Positions 1-5,912 of a DNA stretch of 10,860 nucleotides are shown piece by piece (position 1 is the first letter of the stretch; each line of letters starts with the position of its first letter). Under the pieces are notes generated by a model. That model did not search any database and was not told the origin of the DNA. It was given only the letters and a program-made list of their open reading frames with translations. A program made the translations under genes and the position numbers. Source of the stretch: DATARH01 sp035570495 (GTDB lineage Bacteria > Pseudomonadota > Alphaproteobacteria > ATCC43930 > CGMCC-115725); NCBI GenBank assembly GCA_035570495.1, contig DATMLO010000061.1, positions 1 through 10,860 on the forward strand. Direction: 5' to 3'.

Positions 1-779
1 GGGTCGTAGAGCTCGGCGGCGCCGGTTTGGAAATTCCCATAGCTCGGCCCGAAGCGGTCGAGCTTGGCCGCGGGAACGCTGAACCCGGTATCGTCCATGC
101 CGCGCGGCTCGAACAGGCGTTCGCGCAGAAACGCTTCAAGAGGCTGACCCGAGGCGCGGGCGATCAACACGCCAAGCACGTCGGAGCCGGTGTTGTACAT
201 CCATTTCTCGCCCGGCTGGTGCATCAGCGGCAGCGTTCCGAAACGGCGGATCCATTCATCGGGACGTGGCGGCTTTTGCGGCTGCGGCGGCCCCTGGCCG
301 AGATCGAGTGCCTCCGCCGCGGTCTGGATCGGATAGGTGCCGGGCGGCGCCATGACGATGCCAAAACCCATGCGGAACGTCAGCAGGTCGCGCAGCGTGA
401 TCGGTCGCTTCACAAGCTCGGTGTCGTCGAGCGGACCATCGAGGCGTCGTAGCACGCGGCGCCCGGCGAGCTCGGGCAGGAAATGGTCGACCGGCTCGTC
501 GAGGCGCAGTCGGCATTCCTCGACCAGGATCATGGCCGCCGCGGCGGTGATCGGCTTTGTCATCGAGGCGATGCGAAAGATCGTGTCGCGCCGGATCGGG
601 TCGCCGCCGCCGATGGTCTTGCTGCCGATAACCTCGACGTGCACCTCGCCTTGCCGGGCGACGAGGGCGACAACACCCGGCGCCGCGCCGCGCTCGACAT
701 GGCCGGCGAGAACCTTGCGCATTCGGTCGAGCCGGGTCCTGTCGAATGCCTGACCCAATTCTCCGCCCTCATCCGGCAT
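1..779 (-). CDS. Beta-lactamase family (class C-like) serine hydrolase, 3' end outside window
   Basis: Only the N-terminal 259 residues lie in the window; the frame is open to the left edge, and family members are usually about 380-400 residues. The product reads as a serine hydrolase of the beta-lactamase/DD-peptidase/EstB-esterase superfamily. Visible signatures are the SxxK motif S72-M-T-K75 (context FRIASMTKPITA), which carries the nucleophile and general base; LLTFRMGFG at about 133-140, matching the usual LLTHTSGL segment; and the second catalytic motif Y195-N-T in MYNTGSDVLGVLIARASG. The third (KTG/HxG-like) motif would lie beyond the window. No signal peptide is visible, so a cytoplasmic esterase-like role is more likely than periplasmic beta-lactam resistance, but the substrate cannot be told. 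The ATG at 777-779 lies upstream of the DUF899 stop (769-771), an 11-base overlap that suggests translational coupling in one operon. Confidence 0.9.
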   Translation of the reverse strand, partial: MPDEGGELGQAFDRTRLDRMRKVLAGHVERGAAPGVVALVARQGEVHVEVIGSKTIGGGDPIRRDTIFRIASMTKPITAAAAMILVEECRLRLDEPVDHFLPELAGRRVLRRLDGPLDDTELVKRPITLRDLLTFRMGFGIVMAPPGTYPIQTAAEALDLGQGPPQPQKPPRPDEWIRRFGTLPLMHQPGEKWMYNTGSDVLGVLIARASGQPLEAFLRERLFEPRGMDDTGFSVPAAKLDRFGPSYGNFQTGAAELYD

Positions 780-1503
780 GATCGACGGTGCCGCCGGCCG
801 TTTCGTATTCGTCGTGGCGCTTTACCCAGTCCATCAAATTGCGGTGCGGGCCCATCTCGTTGCGGCCCTTTGGCGTCAGATCCAAAACCATGTAGGTCGT
901 CAGCAATTCTTCCGCGCCGCGCGCGTAGCTGGAATAGGTGTGAAAAATCTCGGGTCCGTCCTTGAAAAAAACACTGAGTCCGGGAAGCTCCTCCATGCCG
1001 CCCTCGGTCATCCGATAGTTGTAGTAGACTTTGCCCTTCGCGAAGTCCTCCGGCGTGAACGAGACGTGGTAGTCGTAATTGAAGTCGCTGCCGTAAGAAG
1101 ACACCCACTTGAATTTCCAGCCCATGCGGGCTTTGTACGCTTCGATCTCGGCGATCGGGGCGCGCGACACCACCGCTGTCGTGACGTCGTGATGCTCGAG
1201 ATGGACGAGCGCGTTGCCAATATGGTCGGCGCCGAACGAGCAGCCGACGCAGCCTTCGCCCCAGCCGGGTGCGAGCATGAAATGGTCGACGACCAGCTGG
1301 CTGCGGCCCTCGAACAGGTCGGCGAGGGTCATCTTTCCCTCGGGCGCGTCGAAGACGTATTTTTTGTCGACCTTGACCCACGGCAATGCGCGGCGCTTGG
1401 CGCTCAGCCGGTCGCGCTGGCGGGTGAACGCCTTCTCCTCGGCCAGCAGGTTGAGGCGCTCGGTCAGCCACTCCTCGCGCGAGACGATTTTGTGTGGCTC
1501 CAT
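769..1503 (-). CDS. DUF899 family thioredoxin-like protein
   Basis: The 244-residue product matches the DUF899 family of predicted thioredoxin-fold proteins; the biochemical role of most members is not established. The N-terminal region (VSREEWLTERLNLLAEEKAFTRQRDRL), the DHFMLAPGWGEGCVGCSF block with a CxxC pair at C85/C88, and the FNYDYHVSF stretch near residue 145 are all typical. The CxxC sits where a thioredoxin-fold redox site would be, so a thiol-redox function is inferred. No signal peptide is seen, so it is probably cytoplasmic. The ATG at 1501-1503 is preceded by a GGGGGA ribosome-binding site seven bases upstream (1511-1516). It is divergent from a MarR-type regulator 56 bases away, with an operator-like palindrome between them, and its 3' end overlaps the serine hydrolase start. 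The length is normal for the family and nothing looks broken. Confidence 0.9.
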   Translation of the reverse strand: MEPHKIVSREEWLTERLNLLAEEKAFTRQRDRLSAKRRALPWVKVDKKYVFDAPEGKMTLADLFEGRSQLVVDHFMLAPGWGEGCVGCSFGADHIGNALVHLEHHDVTTAVVSRAPIAEIEAYKARMGWKFKWVSSYGSDFNYDYHVSFTPEDFAKGKVYYNYRMTEGGMEELPGLSVFFKDGPEIFHTYSSYARGAEELLTTYMVLDLTPKGRNEMGPHRNLMDWVKRHDEYETAGGTVDHAG

Positions 1504-1510
1504 GCTGCTT

Positions 1511-1516
1511 TCCCCC
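1511..1516 (-). promoter_or_regulatory. Ribosome-binding site of the DUF899 gene
   Basis: On the minus strand this reads GGGGGA, seven bases before the ATG at 1503. It is a good purine-rich Shine-Dalgarno sequence and supports that start. Confidence 0.6.
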
Positions 1517-1524
1517 GATCACGG

Positions 1525-1554
1525 TTGACAGTTACGTTGATATCAAGCTAACGT
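1525..1554 (+). promoter_or_regulatory. Possible sigma-70 promoter of the MarR gene
   Basis: TTGACA at 1525-1530 is a consensus -35 element. The best downstream partner is TAACGT at 1549-1554, 18 bases away and only 3/6 to TATAAT. The start of transcription would fall at about the ATG at 1560, which would make the message leaderless or nearly so; this agrees with the absence of a recognisable ribosome-binding site before that ATG. The spacer is almost entirely the palindrome. Confidence 0.35.
1531..1552. promoter_or_regulatory. MarR-type operator palindrome in the divergent intergenic region
   Basis: A perfect 10-base palindrome, TTGATATCAA (1537-1546), is flanked by GTTA (1531-1534) and its complement TAAC (1549-1552), so 9 of 11 positions pair across the 22-base site. 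MarR-family dimers typically bind AT-rich palindromes of about this length, and TTGATATCAA-like cores are common among them. It lies in the 56-base gap between the DUF899 gene and the MarR gene. A perfect -35 hexamer TTGACA (1525-1530, plus strand) abuts it, so a bound repressor would occlude the regulator's own promoter and probably the divergent one. The sequence is directly visible; its use as the regulator's operator is inferred. Confidence 0.65.
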
Positions 1555-1559
1555 GCGGC

Positions 1560-2084
1560 ATGTCAAGCGGCGAAGAACTACCCTATGAGATTACCTTGCA
1601 CGTTCGCGACACCTGCCTCTGCCTGCATCTGCAGCGGGCGGCACGCGCCGTGGCGCGCCGTTTCGATCAGGTGCTGCGGCCGCTCGACCTGACCAACGGT
1701 CAGTTTTCGCTGTTGATGTCGCTCAATCGCCCGCATCCGCCAAGCATCGGTGCCGTGTCGGAACTGCTGGCGATGGACCGGACGACCTTGACCGCCAATC
1801 TGAAGCCGCTCGAACGCCGCAAGCTGGTCGAGGTGACCATCGATACGGCCGACAAACGCAGCCGCCGGCTGAGCTTGACCGAGGCCGGACGGGCGCTCCT
1901 AGTGGCCGCTGTCCCGATGTGGCGGGAGACCCATGCGGCGATCGAGCGCCTTGTCCTCGGGTCCGACGCCGGTCGTCTGCGCGCCGATCTGCGCGCGCTC
2001 TCATGTTCGCGCGCCTTCGTCCGCGACGGCCCTCTCAATCGACCGGGTGGGCGGGCGCTTGCGGGGGAGCAACCGCCAGCTTAA
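1560..2084 (+). CDS. MarR-family winged helix-turn-helix transcriptional regulator
   Basis: The 174-residue product resembles MarR regulators. The N-terminal helix LPYEITLHVRDTCLCLHLQRAARAVARRFDQVLRP leads into the DNA-binding domain: helix-turn-helix at about 62-86 (SIGAVSELLAMDRTTLTANLKPLERR) and a wing at about 90-108 (TIDTADKRSRRLSLTEAG). MarR proteins act as ligand- or redox-responsive dimers; C19 and C21 near the N-terminus could be sensing residues, but this is inference. An in-frame ATG at 1494 exists but overlaps the divergent DUF899 gene and encodes a non-family leader, so ATG 1560 (MSSGEELPYE) is chosen. The protein runs about 26 residues past ..LRADLRALS, where I would expect the family to end; this tail is Pro/Gly/Arg-rich and unlike a folded extension. 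It probably controls the divergent DUF899-hydrolase pair and perhaps the VOC gene 40 bases downstream. Confidence 0.88.
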   Translation: MSSGEELPYEITLHVRDTCLCLHLQRAARAVARRFDQVLRPLDLTNGQFSLLMSLNRPHPPSIGAVSELLAMDRTTLTANLKPLERRKLVEVTIDTADKRSRRLSLTEAGRALLVAAVPMWRETHAAIERLVLGSDAGRLRADLRALSCSRAFVRDGPLNRPGGRALAGEQPPA

Positions 2085-2112
2085 GTTCCGCGAACCTGTG
2101 CGAACACGCATC

Positions 2113-2120
2113 GAGGAGGG
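2113..2120 (+). promoter_or_regulatory. Ribosome-binding site deciding the GTG start of the VOC gene
   Basis: GAGGAGGG lies four bases before the GTG at 2125. It is the only strong Shine-Dalgarno sequence in this stretch and favours GTG 2125 over the in-frame ATG at 1933, which lies inside the MarR gene. Confidence 0.65.
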
Positions 2121-2124
2121 CGCG

Positions 2125-2682
2125 GTGATCAAATTAAAGGGTATCGGGCACGTCAATCTGCGGGTTGGCGACGAGCAGGCGTCGAAGCGCTTTTACCGCG
2201 ACATCCTCGGCTTTGTGGTCGCCGAGGAAGACCCCGAGCATGGCGGCGTGTTTATGACCCTGGGTGAGAATTTCCATACGCTCGACATCGGCCAGCACCC
2301 GACGCCGGAGGCCGCACAGCGCCCGCGGCGCGACCAGATCGGGCTCGGCCACATCGCCTTCCAGGTCGGCAGCTACCGGGCGTTGCGCGACGCCTATGCG
2401 CATCTGGTCGAGAACGGTGTCTCGATCCTGCGGGCGACGAACCACGTCAACCAGCGCAGCTTTTATTTCGCCGACCCTGACGGCAACACGCTCGAAATCT
2501 ATTACGAGATGCCGCACGCGCTTGAGCTGTTCGCCGAGGGCCGCTCCGACGATGACGAGGCATTGCCGGTCAGCGGCAAGGGCGAGCCGCTGCCCTCATG
2601 GCTGCACGAAGACTGGCCGGGACCGCAAATGACGGCGGCGATCGACCGCATCAGCCATCAGAAGGCGCCAGCAACCGCCTGA
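2125..2682 (+). CDS. VOC superfamily protein (glyoxalase / extradiol dioxygenase-like)
   Basis: The 185-residue product has the paired beta-alpha-beta-beta-beta modules of the vicinal oxygen chelate superfamily. Module 1 begins IKLKGIGHVNLRVGDEQASKRFYRDILGF, and module 2 begins GLGHIAFQVGSYRALRDAYAHLVENGV and closes with SFYFADPDGNTLEIYYE. Likely metal ligands are H9, H76 and E124, the positions used by the 2-His-1-Glu centre of extradiol (catechol 2,3-) dioxygenases; glyoxalase I enzymes use related positions with a fourth ligand. The reaction cannot be settled from sequence. A C-terminal tail of about 55 residues, with PSWLHEDWPGPQ, follows the VOC core. GTG 2125 is chosen because GAGGAGGG sits just upstream and the family N-terminus starts there. 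The gene follows the MarR gene on the same strand with a 40-base gap and may share its control. Its stop codon lies in the first copy of a 15-base tandem duplication. Confidence 0.87.
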   Translation: MIKLKGIGHVNLRVGDEQASKRFYRDILGFVVAEEDPEHGGVFMTLGENFHTLDIGQHPTPEAAQRPRRDQIGLGHIAFQVGSYRALRDAYAHLVENGVSILRATNHVNQRSFYFADPDGNTLEIYYEMPHALELFAEGRSDDDEALPVSGKGEPLPSWLHEDWPGPQMTAAIDRISHQKAPATA

Positions 2683-2700
2683 GGGGCAACCGCCTGAGGG
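2671..2700 (+). repeat. Perfect 15-base tandem duplication across the VOC stop codon
   Basis: The unit GCAACCGCCTGAGGG occurs twice in direct succession (2671-2685 and 2686-2700) without mismatch. The TGA of the VOC gene (2680-2682) is in the first copy, so the second copy is untranslated and the encoded protein is the same with one or two copies. It looks like a recent slippage duplication. Confidence 0.9.
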
Positions 2701-2744
2701 CGGTGCTGCCGGCCGCCGGGCGACCCTCGTGCCGCGCCCTCAGG
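2693..2744. terminator. Possible bidirectional terminator between convergent genes
   Basis: CCTGAGGGCG (2693-2702) is the exact reverse complement of CGCCCTCAGG (2735-2744), separated by 32 bases. A shorter local palindrome, GCGCCCT-C-AGGGCGC, spans 2734-2748 and includes the stop codon of the minus-strand gene. The position between two converging genes suits a shared terminator. There is no T-run on either side, so this would not be a canonical intrinsic terminator. Confidence 0.35.
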
Positions 2745-3573
2745 GCGCGACACAGCCGGTGTTGTCGACATAGGTCTTGCCGCACAGGATGTTGAGCCGG
2801 TGATCGAGCGGCGAACCGAGCAACTGCGTCACCGCCGAGGTGAGGCTAGCCGTTGCCGTGCTCGATTGCCAATCGGTGTAGTCCGCCTGGCTGTCCCACA
2901 CCTCAAGCGTGATAAATCGATTGGGGCGGTTGAGCTGCCGCAGGATCGTGTAATCCAGCAGGTGGCGAGGGTTTGCCTTGATGCTGTCGGCGCCGTATTT
3001 GACAAGACTCTCCTCGCCCCGGTCGGGGTCGCCCTGCGCCAATAATTCCTGCAGAAAATCGACATAGGTAATCACGAAGAGGGCGCCGCCGGATCCGACA
3101 ACCGCGGGCCAGCCGTTGCCGATCCACGGCGTGCCGAACGACTGCACCATGCTGTACTGGCGATCGTCGATCGGGCTGCCGATGCAGCAGATGCCGTCGG
3201 GCGGCGGCTGGTCCTGCACCGCAAAACGAAAATCGACGCTGTGCGGCTGCGCCAGGTGCTCCTCGAACGCGTCGAGGCTGCTCCAGGCATCGATAATAAA
3301 GGAATGGTTTGGCGCCTCGAGCCAGTTGACGATGCGGAAGCTTTTCAGGCCGGGATCGGACGCGCTGGTATCGCGATACTTAAACAGGGCGGCGTAAGCC
3401 ACCTGCTCGGCATCGAGCGGGCTGGTGAGCGGAAGAACATCGAAATGGGTGATGTCGAACACCGGCCCGCGCGCCCGCGGCCCGGCTTCGCCGTCGCCCG
3501 CGTATGCCGCCGTCGCCAGCAGCGACATCGCCGTCGCCGCACAGAGCGCGCCGCGCCACAACGACCTTCGCAT
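2740..3573 (-). CDS. Exported protein with two ABM-like (ferredoxin-fold) domains
   Basis: The 277-residue product begins with a Sec-type signal peptide (MRRSLWRGALCAATAMSLLATAAYA, predicted cut after A25), so it should be periplasmic or secreted. The rest appears to be two antibiotic-biosynthesis-monooxygenase (ABM, dimeric alpha/beta barrel) like domains, at about 36-118 and 165-269. They share an internal pattern: LEAPNHSFIIDAWSSLDAFEEHL in the first aligns with LNRPNRFITLEVWDSQADYTDW in the second. ABM-like domains occur in quinol monooxygenases and haem-degrading enzymes, but no catalytic residue can be assigned here. Cysteines lie in the linker (GICCIG, 128-131) and C-terminus (C264, C274) and might form disulfides after export. 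The ATG at 3571-3573 has an excellent GGGGAGGAAA ribosome-binding site six bases upstream. It is a single gene, convergent with the VOC gene and divergent from the transporter operon. The function is unknown. Confidence 0.8.
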   Translation of the reverse strand: MRRSLWRGALCAATAMSLLATAAYAGDGEAGPRARGPVFDITHFDVLPLTSPLDAEQVAYAALFKYRDTSASDPGLKSFRIVNWLEAPNHSFIIDAWSSLDAFEEHLAQPHSVDFRFAVQDQPPPDGICCIGSPIDDRQYSMVQSFGTPWIGNGWPAVVGSGGALFVITYVDFLQELLAQGDPDRGEESLVKYGADSIKANPRHLLDYTILRQLNRPNRFITLEVWDSQADYTDWQSSTATASLTSAVTQLLGSPLDHRLNILCGKTYVDNTGCVAP

Positions 3574-3672
3574 GGTCGATTTCCTCCCCGATCATGTAAT
3601 GCTCGGACAAGCAAGCGCCCGGCGTCCGAACCTCCGCTACGCGGCTTATGCCGGCTCGCGAAGGTAATCTGA

Positions 3673-3701
3673 AAGCTATCGGGCGGCGCACGTAGCGTCA
3701 A
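3673..3701 (-). promoter_or_regulatory. Possible promoter of the exported ABM-like gene
   Basis: On the minus strand TTGACG (3696-3701) is followed after 17 bases by TAGCTT (3673-3678, 3/6 to TATAAT). This would give a leader of about 90 bases before the ATG at 3573. The -10 is weak, so it is only a candidate. Confidence 0.28.
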
Positions 3702-3773
3702 CCTTAACGGGATCGTCAGTTTGGCTGCGGGCTGCGCTGAGCGCCGCTGTGCTCGGCACGGCATCGATTCCGT

Positions 3774-3801
3774 TTGACAGCGCCCGCCCATTGCGAAAAA
3801 T
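3774..3801 (+). promoter_or_regulatory. Candidate sigma-70 promoter of the transporter operon
   Basis: A consensus -35 TTGACA (3774-3779) is followed after 16 bases by AAAAAT (3796-3801, 4/6 to TATAAT). Transcription would start near 3808, about 43 bases before the binding-protein ATG at 3851. No riboswitch-like fold or obvious operator was recognised in the 277-base gap between the divergent genes. Confidence 0.45.
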
Positions 3802-3850
3802 GCGCCGCCGCGACGGGTCGGGCATACGACATCAAAACGGGGAGGAAATA

Positions 3851-5161
3851 ATGCGTAGACGAAGCTTGCTGGCCGCTGCCGCGGCGGGGCTGGCGAGCGG
3901 CGCCGTGCCGCTGGCCCGCGTCTTCGCCCAGCAAAAGCCAATTCGCATAGGGCTCCTGCACGACCTTTCGGGACCCTTTGCCGGCGCCGGCTCGGTGCCG
4001 CTCTCGGTCGGTGCGCAACTGGCGATCGACCACGTCAACAGCGAAGGCGGCATTCTCGGCAAATACAAGGTCGAGCCGGTCAGCGCCGATTCGCAGAGCA
4101 AGGTCGATGTCGCGATCAACGAGGCCGAGCGGCTGATCGCTCAGGAAAACGTCGACATCGTCCTCGGAGTCTATTCGAGCGCGCAGGCGGTGCCGCTCGC
4201 CGCGAAAATGGACGAAGCCAAAAAGATCCTGTGGATCAACAGCGCCATTGCCACCGCGGTGCTGAAGGACCGGCATTTGCGCTACGTCTTCCGCCCGACG
4301 ACGCAATCCGATGCCTATGGCGAGGCGGCGATCTCGGTGCTCGGCGAAAACAGCAAGGCAAAGCTCGGCATCGACCCGGCCGACCTCAAGATCGCGCTGA
4401 TCGACGAGGACGGGCCCTATGGCACCGGCGTGCAGCAGGCCGACCAGCGCTTCTCCGACGAAAAGCATGTCGGGAAAATCGTGCTGAAGGAATCCTATTC
4501 GGCGAGCGCCCCCGACTTGTCCTCGCTCGTCACAAAGCTCAAGCGGGCCCACCCGGACGTGATCATCCATGCCGGCTACAACCCCGACATCACGCTCTTT
4601 CTGCGCCAGGCGCGCGACGCCGGTCTGCATTTCAAGACCCTGATCGGCAACGGCGCCGGCTACAGCCAGCTCGACAAATTGCGCGCGACCTTTGGCGCCG
4701 ACGTCGACGATTTCTTCAACATCGACCCGGCGCCGGCGCAGATCCTCGACGCCAGCAAGCTCGGGCCCGGGGTCGGCGACCTGATCAAGGTCATGGTCGC
4801 CGGCTACAAGGCGAAGACCCACGCGACCGAGGTCCCGACCCACGTCTCGATGGGGTTCAACAACACCTGGATCCTGCTCGCCAAAGTGCTGCCGATCGCG
4901 GTCGGAAAGTACGGCGGCGCCGACCCGGACGCGGTGCGCAAGGCGGCGCTCGAGGTCGATGTCGCGCTCGGCGGCACGTTGCAGGGCTACGGCGTCAAAT
5001 TCGCCCCGCCCGAGGATGCGATGGCTGGGCAAAACGTCCGCGCCCTGCCGGTCGTCATGCAGAACCGCGGACAGGACATCACCGTCGTCTGGCCGAGCCA
5101 GATCAGCACCGCGGCACCGGTCATGCCATTGCCTGCGTCATCCCCCTACGCGATGGGCTGA
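3851..5161 (+). CDS. livK-like: Periplasmic substrate-binding protein of a branched-chain amino acid type (HAAT) ABC transporter
   Basis: The 436-residue product is a type I periplasmic binding protein of the Peripla_BP_6 (LivJ/LivK) class, which captures solute and delivers it to the LivHM channel. A signal peptide covers residues 1-26 and is cut before QQKPIRIG; the start MRRRSLLAAAAAG looks Tat-like (twin arginine then LL), although Sec export cannot be excluded. The mature part opens with IRIGLLHDLSGPFAGAGS and GAQLAIDHVNSEGGILG, the family's usual first strand and helix, and LIGNGAGYSQ is in the second lobe. The substrate cannot be assigned: relatives bind leucine-type amino acids, amides, urea or aromatic acids. 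ATG 3851 is chosen because GGGGAGGAAA ends four bases upstream and the signal peptide begins there, although an in-frame ATG exists at 3749. The stop is one base from the LivG start, indicating an operon. Confidence 0.92.
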   Translation: MRRRSLLAAAAAGLASGAVPLARVFAQQKPIRIGLLHDLSGPFAGAGSVPLSVGAQLAIDHVNSEGGILGKYKVEPVSADSQSKVDVAINEAERLIAQENVDIVLGVYSSAQAVPLAAKMDEAKKILWINSAIATAVLKDRHLRYVFRPTTQSDAYGEAAISVLGENSKAKLGIDPADLKIALIDEDGPYGTGVQQADQRFSDEKHVGKIVLKESYSASAPDLSSLVTKLKRAHPDVIIHAGYNPDITLFLRQARDAGLHFKTLIGNGAGYSQLDKLRATFGADVDDFFNIDPAPAQILDASKLGPGVGDLIKVMVAGYKAKTHATEVPTHVSMGFNNTWILLAKVLPIAVGKYGGADPDAVRKAALEVDVALGGTLQGYGVKFAPPEDAMAGQNVRALPVVMQNRGQDITVVWPSQISTAAPVMPLPASSPYAMG

Positions 5162-5162
5162 G

Positions 5163-5912
5163 GTGCTCGAAGTCGCGGGGCTGACCAAGCGCTTCGGCGG
5201 GTTTGTCGCGGTCAATGGCGTCGATTTCGCCGTGCGACCGGGCGAAATCCTAGGGTTGATCGGCCCGAACGGGTCCGGCAAGACGACGACCTTCAACCTC
5301 CTCGCCGGCACCCTGCCGCCCTCCGCCGGCTCGATCAGGTTCGAGGGGCGCGAGATCGCCGGGCTTCCGGCGCACCGCGTGTGCCGCCTCGGGCTTGCCC
5401 GCACGTTTCAGATCCCGCGCCCGTTCAGAAAGCTCAGCCTGCGCGACAACGTGGCGTTGGCGGCCTATTACGCCCAGGGCGGCCATGTCGGGCGCGGCGA
5501 AGCCGAGCGCCGTGCCGTCAAGGCGCTCGATTTGGTCGGCCTCCCGACTGAAATCGGAGCGTCGACCCAGGGGCTTGGCGCCGCCGCGCTCAAAAAGCTC
5601 GAGCTTGCCCGCGCGCTCGCGACCGAGCCGCGCCTGCTGTTGGCCGACGAGAGCCTCGGCGGCCTCGATGCCGGCGAGATGGACCGCGCCGCCGAAATGC
5701 TCGAGGAAATCCGCCGCCGGCTCGGAATTACGATCATTTGGGTCGAGCACATCATGGGTGTGCTGATGCGCATCGTCGACCGGGTCATCGTGCTCGACCA
5801 CGGCGAAAAGATCTTCGACGGGTCGCCGCAGGCGGTCTCGCGCGACGAGCGCGTCACCGAAGTTTATCTCGGCCGCGGCCGCGGCCGCGGCCATGGCCAT
5901 GGCCATGGCTGA
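5163..5912 (+). CDS. livG: Branched-chain amino acid type ABC transporter ATPase, LivG subtype
   Basis: The 249-residue product is a cytoplasmic ABC ATPase that pairs with LivF to power import through LivHM. Visible motifs are Walker A GPNGSGKTT (34-42), Q-loop Q83 in ARTFQIPRPF (a LivG hallmark), Walker B LLLAD-E with D162/E163, and the switch histidine H196 in WVEHIMGVLM. The signature segment, normally LSGGQ, reads LGAAA (138-142) before LKKLELARAL, and the Walker B proline is serine (DESLGGL). Both changes may belong to a LivG subgroup. GTG 5163, one base after the binding-protein TGA, is chosen because the family N-terminus (LEVAGLTKRFGG) starts there; the ribosome-binding site is weak, so translation is probably coupled. 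The protein ends in an odd tail, GRGRGRGHGHGHG (237-249), encoded by a hexanucleotide repeat that also supplies the LivF starts. Its stop overlaps LivF by 20 bases. Confidence 0.9.
   Translation: MLEVAGLTKRFGGFVAVNGVDFAVRPGEILGLIGPNGSGKTTTFNLLAGTLPPSAGSIRFEGREIAGLPAHRVCRLGLARTFQIPRPFRKLSLRDNVALAAYYAQGGHVGRGEAERRAVKALDLVGLPTEIGASTQGLGAAALKKLELARALATEPRLLLADESLGGLDAGEMDRAAEMLEEIRRRLGITIIWVEHIMGVLMRIVDRVIVLDHGEKIFDGSPQAVSRDERVTEVYLGRGRGRGHGHGHG
5871..5906 (+). repeat. Hexanucleotide tandem repeat at the livG/livF overlap
   Basis: Six consecutive hexamers read (GGCCGC)x3 followed by (GGCCAT)x3, then GGCTGA. In the livG frame they encode the Gly-Arg and Gly-His tail and run into the TGA at 5910-5912. 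In the livF frame the last three supply in-frame ATGs at 5893, 5899 and 5905, giving Met-Ala repeats. Because the unit is six bases, copy-number change keeps both frames open. Confidence 0.92.

Noticed and set aside
560..1522. A 320-codon minus-strand frame across the DUF899 and hydrolase genes
   Set aside because: It is the wrong-frame shadow of two well-recognised genes; its Arg-rich composition shows it is not coding.
3721..3740. TTGGCTGCGGGCTGCGC as a second sigma-54 promoter ahead of the transporter operon
   Set aside because: The distance between GG and GC is nine or eleven bases, not the required ten.
3716..5032. A 438-codon minus-strand frame opposite the binding-protein gene
   Set aside because: It is antisense to a clear periplasmic binding protein; long antisense frames are expected at this GC content.
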